Positions 51,901 through 60,124 are shown, counted from the stretch's first letter. The stretch: DNA of 64,000 bases from Lewinellaceae bacterium (GCA_020636315.1 JACJYA010000004.1:376936-440935); one strand, 5' to 3'. Made by a program: numbers and translations. Notes: generated by a model not told the origin, from the sequence alone.

Positions 51901-52122
51901 GCGAATCCAGGGCTAAACGCTTGCAAAACCCCAACGGGGTGATAGATCATTGCCTGGGGCAATGCCCCAGGAATACAATGGCAGCAGGCCCTGAGCCCTG
52001 TAAGGGCGGCACCTCGCTTATTTCGCCCCTTCAGGGCTCAGGCGCTGGCCTTATCCTAAGCAGGGGCGTTGCCCCCGCCTGGAAATATCCCGCCCTTTCA
52101 GGGCTTTTTAGCCCCAGATTCG
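51901..52122. repeat. 222-bp GCGAATCC-ended REP-like element
   Basis: The ends GCGAATCCAGGGCTAAA and TTTTAGCCCCAGATTCG are imperfect inverted repeats. The interior holds hairpins AACCCCAACGGGGT, CCTGGGGCAATGCCCCAGG, GCCCTGTAAGGGC, CAGGGGCGTTGCCCCCG and GCCCTTTCAGGGC. It matches 25924-26057 inside and 7101-7342 at the ends. It sits in the 3' region of the CoiA-like gene (stop at 52128). Confidence 0.65.
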
Positions 52123-52127
52123 AATAA

Positions 52128-53042
52128 TTATACACTTCTCCCCCACCCCACTGCCTTCGGCAACGGCAGATGCCCCCAGCACCGCACGGCTAAGGGCTCC
52201 TGCGGAACCTCGGCAAAGCCGGCAATGGCCTTTTTGTAAATGACCTCAAAACAACGGTGGCAATACAGGCAGTCCTGCCAGAGGTCGGCAAAAGGCTCCC
52301 CTCCCCGAAACCCGGAACGCCAGCGCCGCTTTTCCAGCGGGCAGCCCGGCACGATATAACTGTGGTACCCCTTGTAATTGCGGTGCTTTACCGGCCGCTC
52401 GGCTGCCTGCTTCCGCAGCTTGTATTCTATGCGCTGCTGCTTGTCGTTGAACAGCCAGCGCTTGTGTTCCAGCCCGTGCACCAGTTCCCGTTCAAAAGCG
52501 GAGGTTCGAAACTGCCCGAAGGCGCTGATCAGCTTTCGGTAAATGCCCAGGGCATCTATTTCAATGGCCGAAAGGCCCAGTTTCTTCAATTTCCGGGCCT
52601 TCTCCTCTCCGGAACTGTGGGATACATAAATTTCTACCAGCAGGCGCTTTGTCCCGGCCTCCAGGATAATATCCGGCACTACTTTTCCCAGGTGCTGCTC
52701 CAGGCGCACCCGTTCAAAATGCAGCAACTGGGCTTCAAAGATGGGAACGGTTTGCCGGTACAAATAGACTGACGGGACCGCTACCCGCCGCACGCTTTCG
52801 AACACCTCTTTTGCTTTCAGGTGCAGCCCGGTCTCCAGTGCACCAGGGCACGCACTGCCCCGGTAATGAGCGAAGTGGTGAGCCTGTTTAGCCCCCTTTT
52901 TGGCCATCAGGCGGGCGCCACAGGCCGGGCAGCGGCAATCGCAGGCCAGCCCGCGGGGTACTTCTTCTATGCTGAGCAACTCCTGCCCCCGCAGGCCGAA
53001 GGGTATCCGTGCGGAAAGGTTTGGGGAATATTGGTTCTTCAT
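52128..53042 (-). CDS. CoiA-like competence protein (zinc ribbon plus nuclease fold)
   Basis: About 304 residues. The N-terminal zinc-binding segment (CRCPACGARLMAKKGAKQAHHFAHY) is followed by a PD-(D/E)XK-type core with VVPDIILEAGTKRLLVEIYVSH, where Asp, Glu and the following residues would form the metal site. This matches CoiA, which takes part in processing of incoming DNA during transformation. A C-terminal CX2C pair (CLYCHRCFEV) may bind a second zinc. Start chosen at the inner ATG; the outer ATG at 53066 adds eight residues. No other competence genes lie nearby. Confidence 0.82.
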   Translation of the reverse strand: MKNQYSPNLSARIPFGLRGQELLSIEEVPRGLACDCRCPACGARLMAKKGAKQAHHFAHYRGSACPGALETGLHLKAKEVFESVRRVAVPSVYLYRQTVPIFEAQLLHFERVRLEQHLGKVVPDIILEAGTKRLLVEIYVSHSSGEEKARKLKKLGLSAIEIDALGIYRKLISAFGQFRTSAFERELVHGLEHKRWLFNDKQQRIEYKLRKQAAERPVKHRNYKGYHSYIVPGCPLEKRRWRSGFRGGEPFADLWQDCLYCHRCFEVIYKKAIAGFAEVPQEPLAVRCWGHLPLPKAVGWGRSV

Positions 53043-53339
53043 TTTGGGTTTGGGGTATCGGTGCATGAGCGGGAGGAGTTCTTTCGGATATAAAGTAATC
53101 GGGCACGTTTAATCGGATTCTTAGATCTCTGAATCGGAAAGCTGTATCAAAAGAATATCTACTTCCTGGTTATATTTAACCTTCATCTCTCCAATATTTA
53201 TCAATTTTAGAAATGACTACAGTAAGGAGCGCAGCAATACAATTATAAAAAATAATTTGTTTGAAACAAAATATTTTTGTTTTTTGCCGAAAATATCGGC
53301 TAATAAAACCTCATTGTAATTGCAACAACCAACAATACC

Positions 53340-53978
53340 ATGAAAACACCCGAAGGACTCCTCCCCGGCCCCGACGGCCGGCTCCGCTGCTGGTGGCACG
53401 GCGGCAAAACTGACTACATGCGTTATCACGACCACGAATGGGGCCATCCGGTAACCGATGACTTCCGCCTGTTCGAAAAGATCTGTCTGGAGGGCTTCCA
53501 GTCCGGCCTCAGCTGGCTGACCATACTTCGCAAACGGGAAAACTTCCGGGAGGCTTTTCTGGGGTTCGACTTTGAGAAAGTGGCGCAGTTCGGCGAAAGA
53601 GAAGTAGAACAGTTGCTGCAAGACGCCGGCATTGTACGCCACCGGCGCAAGATCGAATCCACGATCAATAATGCCCGCCGCGCCGTAGAACTGGCCGAAG
53701 CGTACGGTTCGCTTTCCGCCTATTTCTGGCAGTTCGAACCGCCGGCTTCCGAACGGCCGGAAAATATGGACTACGCCAGCCTCCTGCAGATGAGCAAAAC
53801 GCCCACTTCTGTAAGGCTGAGCAAAGACTTAAAGAAACGCGGCTGGAGTTTCGTAGGGCCGACGACCGCCTATGCTTTTATGCAGGCCATGGGGCTGGTG
53901 AACGACCACCTGGAGGGATGTGCATTCCGGGAGGTGGTGGAGAAAAAAAGAAGAGCATTTATCCGGCCAAAAAACTAG
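53340..53978 (+). CDS. tag: DNA-3-methyladenine glycosylase I
   Basis: This 212-residue glycosylase removes 3-methyladenine from DNA. The Tag signature is clear: RCWWHGGKTDYMRYHDHEWG with the first zinc ligands, FEKICLEGFQSGLSWLTIL with the substrate-pocket Glu, and the C-terminal ligands in VNDHLEGC. The N-terminus is about 12 residues longer than in E. coli. Upstream (53080-53339) is AT-rich with a TATTTTTG box at 53272-53279, a possible -7 element, though no -33 box at the standard distance. Confidence 0.95.
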   Translation: MKTPEGLLPGPDGRLRCWWHGGKTDYMRYHDHEWGHPVTDDFRLFEKICLEGFQSGLSWLTILRKRENFREAFLGFDFEKVAQFGEREVEQLLQDAGIVRHRRKIESTINNARRAVELAEAYGSLSAYFWQFEPPASERPENMDYASLLQMSKTPTSVRLSKDLKKRGWSFVGPTTAYAFMQAMGLVNDHLEGCAFREVVEKKRRAFIRPKN

Positions 53979-54050
53979 TGGTTAGCAGGCGGCAAACAAG
54001 ATGCCAAAGTGAAAGAACAGGGAAAAACCCGAATAGAGGAATTAACAAAA

Positions 54051-54341
54051 ATGAAATTGAATTTTGATATCAGAGGCAATTTGACACCTTATGAGAGGAT
54101 AGCGTTAAGCTATGAGGAATTCGTTGAATTCTTTGTAGAATCATTTGAAAAAGATTCAGCCAGATATGAAATATTTGAGCATTACAAGAGATATACCGAA
54201 GAATTCCAAGCGAAAGTGACTACTGATTTTAAGCAATGGATTGATGGAAGTTTTGTAACCAACAATAAGAACCCTAAAGATATTGACCTTATCAACTTAG
54301 TTGATTATGAGATAGTTGAAGAAAAGGGTACATTGAGCTAG
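54051..54341 (+). CDS. DUF6932-like (nucleotidyltransferase-fold) small protein, perhaps truncated
   Basis: The 96-residue product contains NFDIRGNLTPYERIALSYEEF at the start and FKQWIDGSFVTNNKNPKDIDL, a pattern like DUF6932 proteins with the GS..T...DID core of nucleotidyltransferase-like folds found in toxin-antitoxin-type pairs. Family members are longer, and an alternative frame across the stop reads GYIELDFEGEK, so a frameshift near 54330 is possible. The start at 54051 fits the family; GTG at 54009 would add 14 residues. AT-rich compared with the flanks. Its partner follows after 26 bases. Confidence 0.55.
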   Translation: MKLNFDIRGNLTPYERIALSYEEFVEFFVESFEKDSARYEIFEHYKRYTEEFQAKVTTDFKQWIDGSFVTNNKNPKDIDLINLVDYEIVEEKGTLS

Positions 54342-54367
54342 ATTTCGAAGGAGAAAAATAGGCAGCG

Positions 54368-54640
54368 ATGAAGGATTTAGAAATTATGGATGAAAGGATA
54401 ATCAAAGTTGCTGATTTATTGGAGCAGATAAAGTCAGTTGATGAGATGATTGGCCTCCATAGACAAAAAGGCGAGGAGGAGGATATTATGTTGATCCAGT
54501 ATCAATATAGAAGAGAGCAGTTTCTGAAAGAGTTAAGCTCAATATTTGGAAGAATTAAATATCAAGCCTGCCGATTTAGAGTTTGTTCAAAATTCAATCA
54601 ATGGGCTCCAAACGGCAAATTTTATCCTGAACTGCGTTAA
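54368..54640 (+). CDS. Short helical protein truncated by a mobile element
   Basis: The frame gives a coiled helical protein (RIIKVADLLEQIKSVDEMIGL, YQYRREQFLKELSSIFGRI). From codon 71 onward it is coded by the mobile element starting at 54579, which supplies the last 20 residues and the stop. The native C-terminus is therefore lost or altered. It is adjacent to the DUF6932-like gene and probably its partner. No function known. Confidence 0.5.
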   Translation: MKDLEIMDERIIKVADLLEQIKSVDEMIGLHRQKGEEEDIMLIQYQYRREQFLKELSSIFGRIKYQACRFRVCSKFNQWAPNGKFYPELR

Positions 54641-54756
54641 TCCCGCTTTTTCTTAAAAAGCGGGACGCCATACCTTCCAGGTATGCCTACGTTTTTTGCC
54701 TTGCTCAGAACAAAATTTTCTCGTTTTCGCCTCATCATCGAAATTTGAACAAACTC
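54579..54756. mobile_element. 178-bp MITE-like element (GAGTTTGTTCAAA ends), copy B, inverted
   Basis: The ends GAGTTTGTTCAAAATTC and GAAATTTGAACAAACTC are inverted repeats flanked by TTA on both sides (54576-54578 and 54757-54759). The outer 45 bases on each side match the 41649-41807 element in inverted orientation, while the middle is different and contains a CCCGCTTTTTCTT hairpin and the CATACCTTCCAGGTATG palindrome. The remaining bases to the next gene (54760-54932) hold no gene. Confidence 0.75.
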
Positions 54757-54932
54757 TTAGCTGCATAGAAGGTAATTTCAGAAGTCAGGATGCCGCCGAC
54801 AAGGCCAGGATGCCACTATAATATTTTCAGGTAATTTTCATGAGTTCTGGCTCTCCTGCCTTTCTCACCTTTGGTGTTACCTCATACAAACTCACTATAT
54901 TAGAGGGAAATATTCAACAAACCCGACAAGGC

Positions 54933-56018
54933 ATGAAGTCAACCACCACCCGCCGCCAGTTCATCCAAACCTTATCTATGGGCGCCGGCGCCCTGGCCCT
55001 GCCCAATATGCTGTTTCGCCCTGTAAAGAAGAAACTGGGCATCGCCCTGGTAGGGCTGGGCTATTACAGCACCGACCTGCTGGCCCCCGCCCTTCAGCAA
55101 ACCCGGCACTGCTACCTGGCGGGCATTGTGACCGGATCCCCCCGGAAGATCCCCGTCTGGCAGCAGAAGTACGGCATTCCGGACGGAAATGTTTACAATT
55201 ACGAGAACTTCGATGCGATCGCCGCCAACCCGGAAATCGACATTGTCTATATCGTGTTGCCCCCTTCCATGCATTCGGAGTATTGCGTCCGGGCCGCCAA
55301 TGCCGGCAAGCACGTCTTCTGTGAAAAGCCCATGGCGCGGACGGTAGCCGAATGCGAAATGGCCATCCGCGCCTGCCGGAACAACAAGGTGGCCCTGGCC
55401 ATCGGCTATCGCATGCAACACGAACCCAACACACAGGAGCTCATCCGCATCGGCAGGGAAAAGGTGTTTGGCAAGCCTGTCCTGGTGAAGGCCTCCGCCG
55501 GTTATTTCGACGGCCGTTCCGGCCACTGGAAACAGAAAAAGGAAATGGGAGGCGGCGCAATGTACGACATGGGGGTTTATCCGCTGAACGCCGCCCGTTA
55601 CTGCATCGGCGAGGAGCCCGTCGCCGTGACGCGGGCCCGCCACTCCACCAAACGCCCGGAGATCTATACGGAAGTGGACGAAACCACTCACTTTGAGCTG
55701 GAGTTCCCCGGCGGCGCCCGTGCCGAATGCGCCACCAGCCTGGGGATGGGCATGAACGATTTGCATGTCGATTACGAAAATGGCTGGGCAGGCCTGTCTC
55801 CCTTTCAAGCCTACAGCGGCATCCGGGGCGAGGCCAGCGACGGCCGCCGCTTCGACGCCCGCATCCCCAGCCAGCAGGCCAAACAGATGGACGACGATGC
55901 CCTGTCCATCATCGAAGGAAGGCCGATGCTGGTGCCGGGAGAAGAAGGGCTCAGGGATATCAGAGTAGTAGAAGCCGTTTATGAAGCGGCAAAAAGCGGA
56001 GAACGGGTGGAGTTGTAG
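54933..56018 (+). CDS. Gfo/Idh/MocA-family oxidoreductase with Tat signal
   Basis: The 361-residue protein is an NAD(P)-dependent sugar or inositol oxidoreductase, probably periplasmic. The N-terminus has a twin-arginine signal (TTTRRQFIQTLSMGAGALAL). The Rossmann fold starts at LGIALVGLGYYSTDLLAPAL. The family motif GKHVFCEKPMA contains the conserved Lys. The C-terminal part has GGGAMYDMGVYPLNAARY. The start is set at the ATG before the Tat motif rather than 54840. Close relatives include glucose-fructose oxidoreductase, but the substrate is not known. Confidence 0.92.
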   Translation: MKSTTTRRQFIQTLSMGAGALALPNMLFRPVKKKLGIALVGLGYYSTDLLAPALQQTRHCYLAGIVTGSPRKIPVWQQKYGIPDGNVYNYENFDAIAANPEIDIVYIVLPPSMHSEYCVRAANAGKHVFCEKPMARTVAECEMAIRACRNNKVALAIGYRMQHEPNTQELIRIGREKVFGKPVLVKASAGYFDGRSGHWKQKKEMGGGAMYDMGVYPLNAARYCIGEEPVAVTRARHSTKRPEIYTEVDETTHFELEFPGGARAECATSLGMGMNDLHVDYENGWAGLSPFQAYSGIRGEASDGRRFDARIPSQQAKQMDDDALSIIEGRPMLVPGEEGLRDIRVVEAVYEAAKSGERVEL

Positions 56019-56074
56019 CGTATATCCGGAGTCTGAATACAAGAATCCTTTGATGATTTACGTTCATAAACCCG

Positions 56075-56082
56075 TATCTTAC
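56075..56082 (+). promoter_or_regulatory. -7-like box TATCTTAC before the DUF4412 gene
   Basis: The same octamer forms the -7 part of the two toxin-antitoxin promoters below. Here a TTTG lies upstream at 56049-56052, but with a 22-base spacer instead of 19, so the assignment is tentative. The start codon follows 53 bases later. Confidence 0.35.
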
Positions 56083-56135
56083 CCCCATTAAAAAACAACC
56101 TGCGGGCATCATTTCCGCATTCAATTAAACTTACT

Positions 56136-56828
56136 ATGGCAAGACCACTTTTTTATCTTTTGTTGCTGGCGTTGAGCGCCACTACGCTCTCCGCCCAGGA
56201 TACATTTTACGGCACTGTTGAATACAAATACGAAATGAAGGGCGAAGGCGCCGAGATGATGGCGGCTTTCATGCCGGAAAAAATGATCGTCAAGTACGGC
56301 GAAAAAAGCATGATGACCTTCATGGAAGGCGGCATGATGGGCAGTATGATGGGCAAGATCATCGTCAACGGCGAAAGCGGAGAAAACTTCGTCGTCAAAG
56401 ACGATGAGCAGTCTGTCTATATGATCTCCAAAGAGGATATGAAAAAAAATGCCGAAAACCAGGAGAAACCCAGGATCGAAAAACTGGAAGAGCAGAAAGA
56501 CATTCTGGGGTATCCCTGTAACCGCTACAAGGTAACTACCTTGCAGGAAGGGGAAGAGACGGTGCAACACATCTGGATGACCGACAAATTGAAAGCCCCT
56601 GTATTTGAAGGCATAGACCCCGGCCAAATGGGGGGTGGCTTCATTTCCGGCTCCGATATCCCCGGATTCCCCATGGAAGTGGAGGTCGCCATTTCCAATA
56701 CGGAAATGACGCTCCTGCTAACGGCCACCAACATCGATAATACCAAAGTAGAGGCCAGTATATTTGAACGGCCTCAGGATTATGAGGTGAAAGACTTCTC
56801 CGAAATGATGCAGACGGGCAATAAGTAA
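56136..56828 (+). CDS. DUF4412 secreted protein
   Basis: The 230-residue protein has a signal peptide (LLLLALSATTLSAQ) and a DUF4412 domain: GTVEYKYEMKGEGAEMMAAF, an extraordinarily Met-rich section around residues 45-75 (MMTFMEGGMMGSMMGK), LGYPCNRYKVTTLQEGEE and QHIWMTDKL. Likely periplasmic or surface-associated. The Met-rich part might bind copper or take oxidation, which is speculation. It stands alone between the oxidoreductase and the DUF2459 gene. Confidence 0.85.
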   Translation: MARPLFYLLLLALSATTLSAQDTFYGTVEYKYEMKGEGAEMMAAFMPEKMIVKYGEKSMMTFMEGGMMGSMMGKIIVNGESGENFVVKDDEQSVYMISKEDMKKNAENQEKPRIEKLEEQKDILGYPCNRYKVTTLQEGEETVQHIWMTDKLKAPVFEGIDPGQMGGGFISGSDIPGFPMEVEVAISNTEMTLLLTATNIDNTKVEASIFERPQDYEVKDFSEMMQTGNK

Positions 56829-56926
56829 ATTTTGATAGGATTTACAGGATGTCTCTGGAGCCCATACCATTAATCCTGTAAATCCTCTCGCCCTTCCGGC
56901 ACTGCCCCCATGATCAATTTTCTGCC

Positions 56927-57580
56927 ATGCAATATCTCCTCAAAACCCTGCGCCGACTTCTGTATCTGCTGGCCGGGCTGCTGCTTGGCTACCTCTTCAC
57001 CGCCCTGCTGTTGTCCTTCTTCACCATCCGCCCGTCGGAAGAGGTGGAATGTGAGGAAAGGCAACCCGCTTACCTCACCACCAATGGCGTCCACCTCTTC
57101 ATCGTTCTGCCGGTGGAAGCGGCCGAACCTTCCCTGCGAGGCCGGCTCCCCGTTCCCAATGATACCCGCTTCCTGGCCTTCGGCTGGGGCGACCGGGAAT
57201 TCTACCGCAACACACCCACCTGGAAGGAGTTGTCTCCCGGCACTGCTTTCCGCGCCGCTTTCCTGAACACTCCCGCCGCCATGCACGTGATCCCTTACCC
57301 GTCGGAGCAGCCCTCCTGGCGAAAGCTGGAGATCTGCCCGGTGCAGGCAGACGCCCTAAGCAGCTTCATCGACCGGTCCTTCCAAAAGGACGAAAGGGGC
57401 AACCTGCTACCTATCGAAGCCCACGGCTACAGCGACAGCGACTTATTTTTCGAAGCGCGCGGCCAGTATTCCTGCCTGCGCACCAGCAACACGTGGGTGA
57501 ATGACGCCCTGAAGCAGGCCTGGCTGCCGGCGGCGCTGTGGACGCCGTTTGACTTTGGGGTGCTGTGGCATGTGGGGTGA
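56927..57580 (+). CDS. DUF2459 membrane-anchored protein
   Basis: The 217-residue protein has an N-terminal membrane helix (LLYLLAGLLLGYLFTALLLS) and the DUF2459 core: YLTTNGVHLFIVLPV, FLAFGWGDREFYRNTPTW, AMHVIPYPSEQPSW and the conserved SCLRTSNTWVNDALK. Relatives are annotated as urease-associated on weak grounds. A conserved Cys/His/Asn arrangement suggests a peptidase-like active site facing the periplasm, but this is inference. Confidence 0.85.
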   Translation: MQYLLKTLRRLLYLLAGLLLGYLFTALLLSFFTIRPSEEVECEERQPAYLTTNGVHLFIVLPVEAAEPSLRGRLPVPNDTRFLAFGWGDREFYRNTPTWKELSPGTAFRAAFLNTPAAMHVIPYPSEQPSWRKLEICPVQADALSSFIDRSFQKDERGNLLPIEAHGYSDSDLFFEARGQYSCLRTSNTWVNDALKQAWLPAALWTPFDFGVLWHVG

Positions 57581-57583
57581 ACC

Positions 57584-57614
57584 TTTTTTAAAGCCATAAT
57601 TGTTCTTATCTTAC
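57584..57614 (+). promoter_or_regulatory. Promoter of toxin-antitoxin module 1
   Basis: TTTT (57584-57587), 19-base spacer, then TATCTTAC (57607-57614) fits the Bacteroidota -33/-7 layout. The 19 bases ATAATTGTTCTTATCTTAC are identical at 60285-60303 before the second module, with the same spacing. A palindrome TTCTTATCTTACGGTAAGAA overlaps the -7 box here and may be the operator for autoregulation. Confidence 0.65.
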
Positions 57615-57660
57615 GGTAAGAAATTGCCTTTTCAATACTTAATCAGGCAAAACAAGAAGA

Positions 57661-57906
57661 ATGACCTATTATATCAATGTAAATGATAAAAATCTGGTTG
57701 ACTTTCTCCAGATCATTCATACGCTGAAAAACCTGGGGGTGATCAACTCCTTCGAATCCATAGGCGATTGGATTGTGGAGGGAGAGGAAATGTCAACGGA
57801 GAAACTAATGTCTCTCCTGGAACATTCCCGAAAAGATGTGGAAGAAGGGCGGGTAATACCGGTTGAAGAAGTGAAAAAACAAGTAGAGGCTTGGAAGAAA
57901 AAGTAG
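57661..57906 (+). CDS. Antitoxin of a ParE/RelE-type module
   Basis: The 81-residue acidic-basic protein has a small folded N-terminal part (YYINVNDKNLVDFLQIIHTL) and a helical basic tail (SRKDVEEGRVIPVEEVKKQVEAW). This tail form, with IPVEEVKKQ, is common in antitoxins of ParE-type toxins. It overlaps the toxin gene by 16 bases and comes first in the operon, as expected. It should bind the toxin and repress the promoter upstream. Confidence 0.8.
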   Translation: MTYYINVNDKNLVDFLQIIHTLKNLGVINSFESIGDWIVEGEEMSTEKLMSLLEHSRKDVEEGRVIPVEEVKKQVEAWKKK

Positions 57907-58208
57907 TCAACTGGACGTTCACGGCCATGGAGATGCTGGCTGAACTCTATGAATATCTCTCTGAACACAGTGAAAAGTCAGCAGTAAAGTATGTAGATGG
58001 CCTGGTTGAATATACTGAAAGGCTTAAAAAGCACCCGGAGTCCTGCGCGCCCTGCAAGAACCCTAAATTGAAACAGGCAGGATTCAGGTGCTGCCAGTAT
58101 AGAAATCACGTCATTATCTACGAGGTCAACGAAAAATCGGTAGATATTCTGGCTGTAATTCATGGGAAAAGAGGCCCGAGAGATTTTGAAAAGGTGGTTG
58201 AGGGATAA
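57891..58208 (+). CDS. ParE/RelE-type toxin
   Basis: The 105-residue product matches the ParE/RelE fold: VNWTFTAMEMLAELYEYLSE, SAVKYVDGLVEYTERLKKHP and the C-terminal YRNHVIIYEVNEKSVDILAVIHGKR. The start is TTG at 57891, inside the antitoxin gene; an ATG at 57927 would delete the first beta strand. Targets of this family are gyrase (ParE) or ribosome-bound mRNA (RelE), and I cannot decide which. Confidence 0.88.
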   Translation: MEEKVVNWTFTAMEMLAELYEYLSEHSEKSAVKYVDGLVEYTERLKKHPESCAPCKNPKLKQAGFRCCQYRNHVIIYEVNEKSVDILAVIHGKRGPRDFEKVVEG

Positions 58209-58217
58209 TGGACTGAT

Positions 58218-58267
58218 AGACTTGACAAGTTTCCCGGCCGGCTCCTCGCTGAAAACTTGTCAAGTCT
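58218..58267. repeat. 50-bp dispersed hairpin, copy 2 (AGACTTGACAAGTTT family)
   Basis: The arms AGACTTGACAAGTTT and AAAACTTGTCAAGTCT are the same as in 6977-7026, with a different 20-base loop. It follows the toxin stop by 9 bases. The stretch from here to 58468 has no gene; a TCCGGCTACG / CTTCGCCGGA pair near 58413-58468 can form a stem after the caspase gene. Confidence 0.6.
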
Positions 58268-58468
58268 GGCTCAACTATAAGAATGTTTTAAAACTTACCT
58301 GAAAGCTGTATTGATTCGCTCCTGAATGGAATTCCAACCCGAGAGACAGCACGCGTTAAATGGCCAACCCTGTGGAATATAGCGAGCTATTCCAAGGGGT
58401 CAAATTGTCAAATCCGGCTACGCTTCCACTTGCACTTCGTTCCAGTAGGCGGAAATAGCTTCGCCGGA

Positions 58469-60124
58469 CTAAGTAGCCAAGTCCTGAATACAGCGGCAAC
58501 TGTGACCGTACGACTTATCGAGGGCGTAGCGGGACAGCCTGCCGCTGCCGCTGTTGAAGGTGTAGCCCCACGCGCCCTGCGTGTCCTTCAGCGTCCCGCT
58601 CCAGTAGCCGCCGTCCACCCCAAGGCCGTAGTAACCGCCATTGGGATACCGGCAACCGCCAAGGAGCGCATCGAAACCACTATTTCCATCAACTATTAAC
58701 GCTTCATAGCTTTCTTTAGGCTTCCTATCGATAAAAGCGCCTTTGAGCTCAGAAAGGATATTTCCTCCATCAACATATCCTCCGAAACCATTGGCCAGCG
58801 CCTTCCACTCCTCATCCGTCGGCAGGCGCCAGCCGGGCGGGCAGGCTTTCTGCGCCGCTTCCCAGGTATAGAGCCGGCCGTATTTTTCGCCGTTCTTTGG
58901 GTCATCATCGTAGAACCAGCAACCCTCTCCCACATCAAAGTTCAGGTTTTCAGCCATCCAGCGCAGGCCGTTGATCTCAATAGTGCGGTAGGTTTGGCCG
59001 TCGCGGGGGTCGGTGAAGGAGGCAGGTTGAGGCTGAGGTTGAGATTTAGGTTGAGGTTGAGGCTGAGGAGGCGCAGGATGTGCTTTTTCTTTTGGTGGAA
59101 TGATAGGCTCCGGCTCCACCGTTGTGGTGTAGCTTTTCTTCAGCTCCTCGATGCGCTCCAGCGCCTGCTGCTGAAAGGACGTCTTCCTGCGCGCAAATTG
59201 GCGAAGTAGGAAGAGGGAATTGCGGGCTTGAAAAAATTCGCGCTTTTGCTCAAGCTTTTCCCCCAGCTTCAGCGCCTGAGCTATATTTTCAGCGGCGGGA
59301 AACTGTTGAGCGTACTCATCCAGGCGCAGGATCTTGGCGTTGAGGCCGGCGATATCTTCTTCCAGCAAAGCCTCGATGGCCACCCAGGCAGCCTGCCAGG
59401 CGGGAGCTTTTTGCTTCAGGCGAAAAACATACTGCCCCGAATCATCCCCCTTTACATCCAGCGGCTTGAAGACCGGCACCTGTTTGCCGCGGGTAGCGGC
59501 CTGCACGGCCTCGATCACTTCGGTGGCCAGCTTTTGCACGCCCATGTCTTCTGCATTATCATGCAACAGTTTCAGCAGCTTCTCTGCGAAGGGGCTGTTC
59601 TCTCCCGGCTGGCCGTCGAGCGCGCGCTCGCGGCTGTGGCTGGCGGCCAGTCCCCAGCGGGAGCGCTTGTGTTCGTAGCCCGGGCGCACCGACTTATAAG
59701 TAGCGAAGAGAGAGCCGGAAAAGCAGGCATCGACAATGACGAAGGTGTGGAAGCTGTTGATAGCGTCCAGGCGGGCTTTGATCTCGGAAGTGGAGACGAA
59801 CTCCCACTCATTGGCCGGCAGCGCCTCCACCGGGACCCAGTAGCCAATGCCGGCTTCCACCTCGCCGTGGCCGGAGAAGTAGAGGAGCAAATTGTCTTCC
59901 GAGCCGACGCGCTTTTTCAGCGCTTTCAGCTTGGCGTGGATGCCGGCGCGGGTGGCCTCGGCATTATAGAGGGTAGTGACGTTTTCGGCTTCAAAGCGGT
60001 ATCTTTCCAGCATCACCTCCACAAAGTCCTGCGCATCTTTTACGCAGTTGTTGAGCTTCGGGCAGTGGGCGTACGCATCAATGGCGATCACCAGCAGGTG
60101 GTTCTTGCCGCTGGGAGCGCTCAT
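58469..60124 (-). CDS. Caspase-like (C14) protease fused to a FISUMP domain
   Basis: The 551-residue protein has an N-terminal caspase/metacaspase domain (residues 7-235) with both catalytic residues: His86 in LLLYFSGHGE and Cys134 in FVIVDACFSGS. A helical region (240-335) and a Pro-Gln repeat linker (350-368) lead to a C-terminal FISUMP domain (370-550) with GQTYRTIEINGLRWMAENL, CPPGWRLPTDEEWKAL and GYWSGTLKDTQGAWGYTF. This C-type-lectin/FGE-like fold usually binds ligands. There is no signal peptide. TTG at 60163 could extend the start. The gene lies between two toxin-antitoxin modules on the opposite strand. A role in controlled cell death is inference. Confidence 0.92.
   Translation of the reverse strand: MSAPSGKNHLLVIAIDAYAHCPKLNNCVKDAQDFVEVMLERYRFEAENVTTLYNAEATRAGIHAKLKALKKRVGSEDNLLLYFSGHGEVEAGIGYWVPVEALPANEWEFVSTSEIKARLDAINSFHTFVIVDACFSGSLFATYKSVRPGYEHKRSRWGLAASHSRERALDGQPGENSPFAEKLLKLLHDNAEDMGVQKLATEVIEAVQAATRGKQVPVFKPLDVKGDDSGQYVFRLKQKAPAWQAAWVAIEALLEEDIAGLNAKILRLDEYAQQFPAAENIAQALKLGEKLEQKREFFQARNSLFLLRQFARRKTSFQQQALERIEELKKSYTTTVEPEPIIPPKEKAHPAPPQPQPQPKSQPQPQPASFTDPRDGQTYRTIEINGLRWMAENLNFDVGEGCWFYDDDPKNGEKYGRLYTWEAAQKACPPGWRLPTDEEWKALANGFGGYVDGGNILSELKGAFIDRKPKESYEALIVDGNSGFDALLGGCRYPNGGYYGLGVDGGYWSGTLKDTQGAWGYTFNSGSGRLSRYALDKSYGHSCRCIQDLAT

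Noticed and set aside
53256..53279. Full Bacteroidota promoter before tag
   Set aside because: TATTTTTG fits the -7 box, but the nearest TTTG is only 12 bases upstream instead of 19, so only the box is mentioned in the gene entry.
58415..58470. Seventeen extra codons in frame after the caspase stop (SGEAISAYWNEVQVEA)
   Set aside because: A single stop separates them from the gene, but there is no recoding signal or family similarity; it is best seen as chance.
58400..60124. Diversity-generating retroelement with the FISUMP C-terminus as variable region
   Set aside because: FISUMP folds are used as variable proteins in such systems, but there is no reverse transcriptase and no template repeat in the window. 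The downstream resemblance TTCCAGTAGGCGG against CTCCAGTAGCCGC is too short to count.
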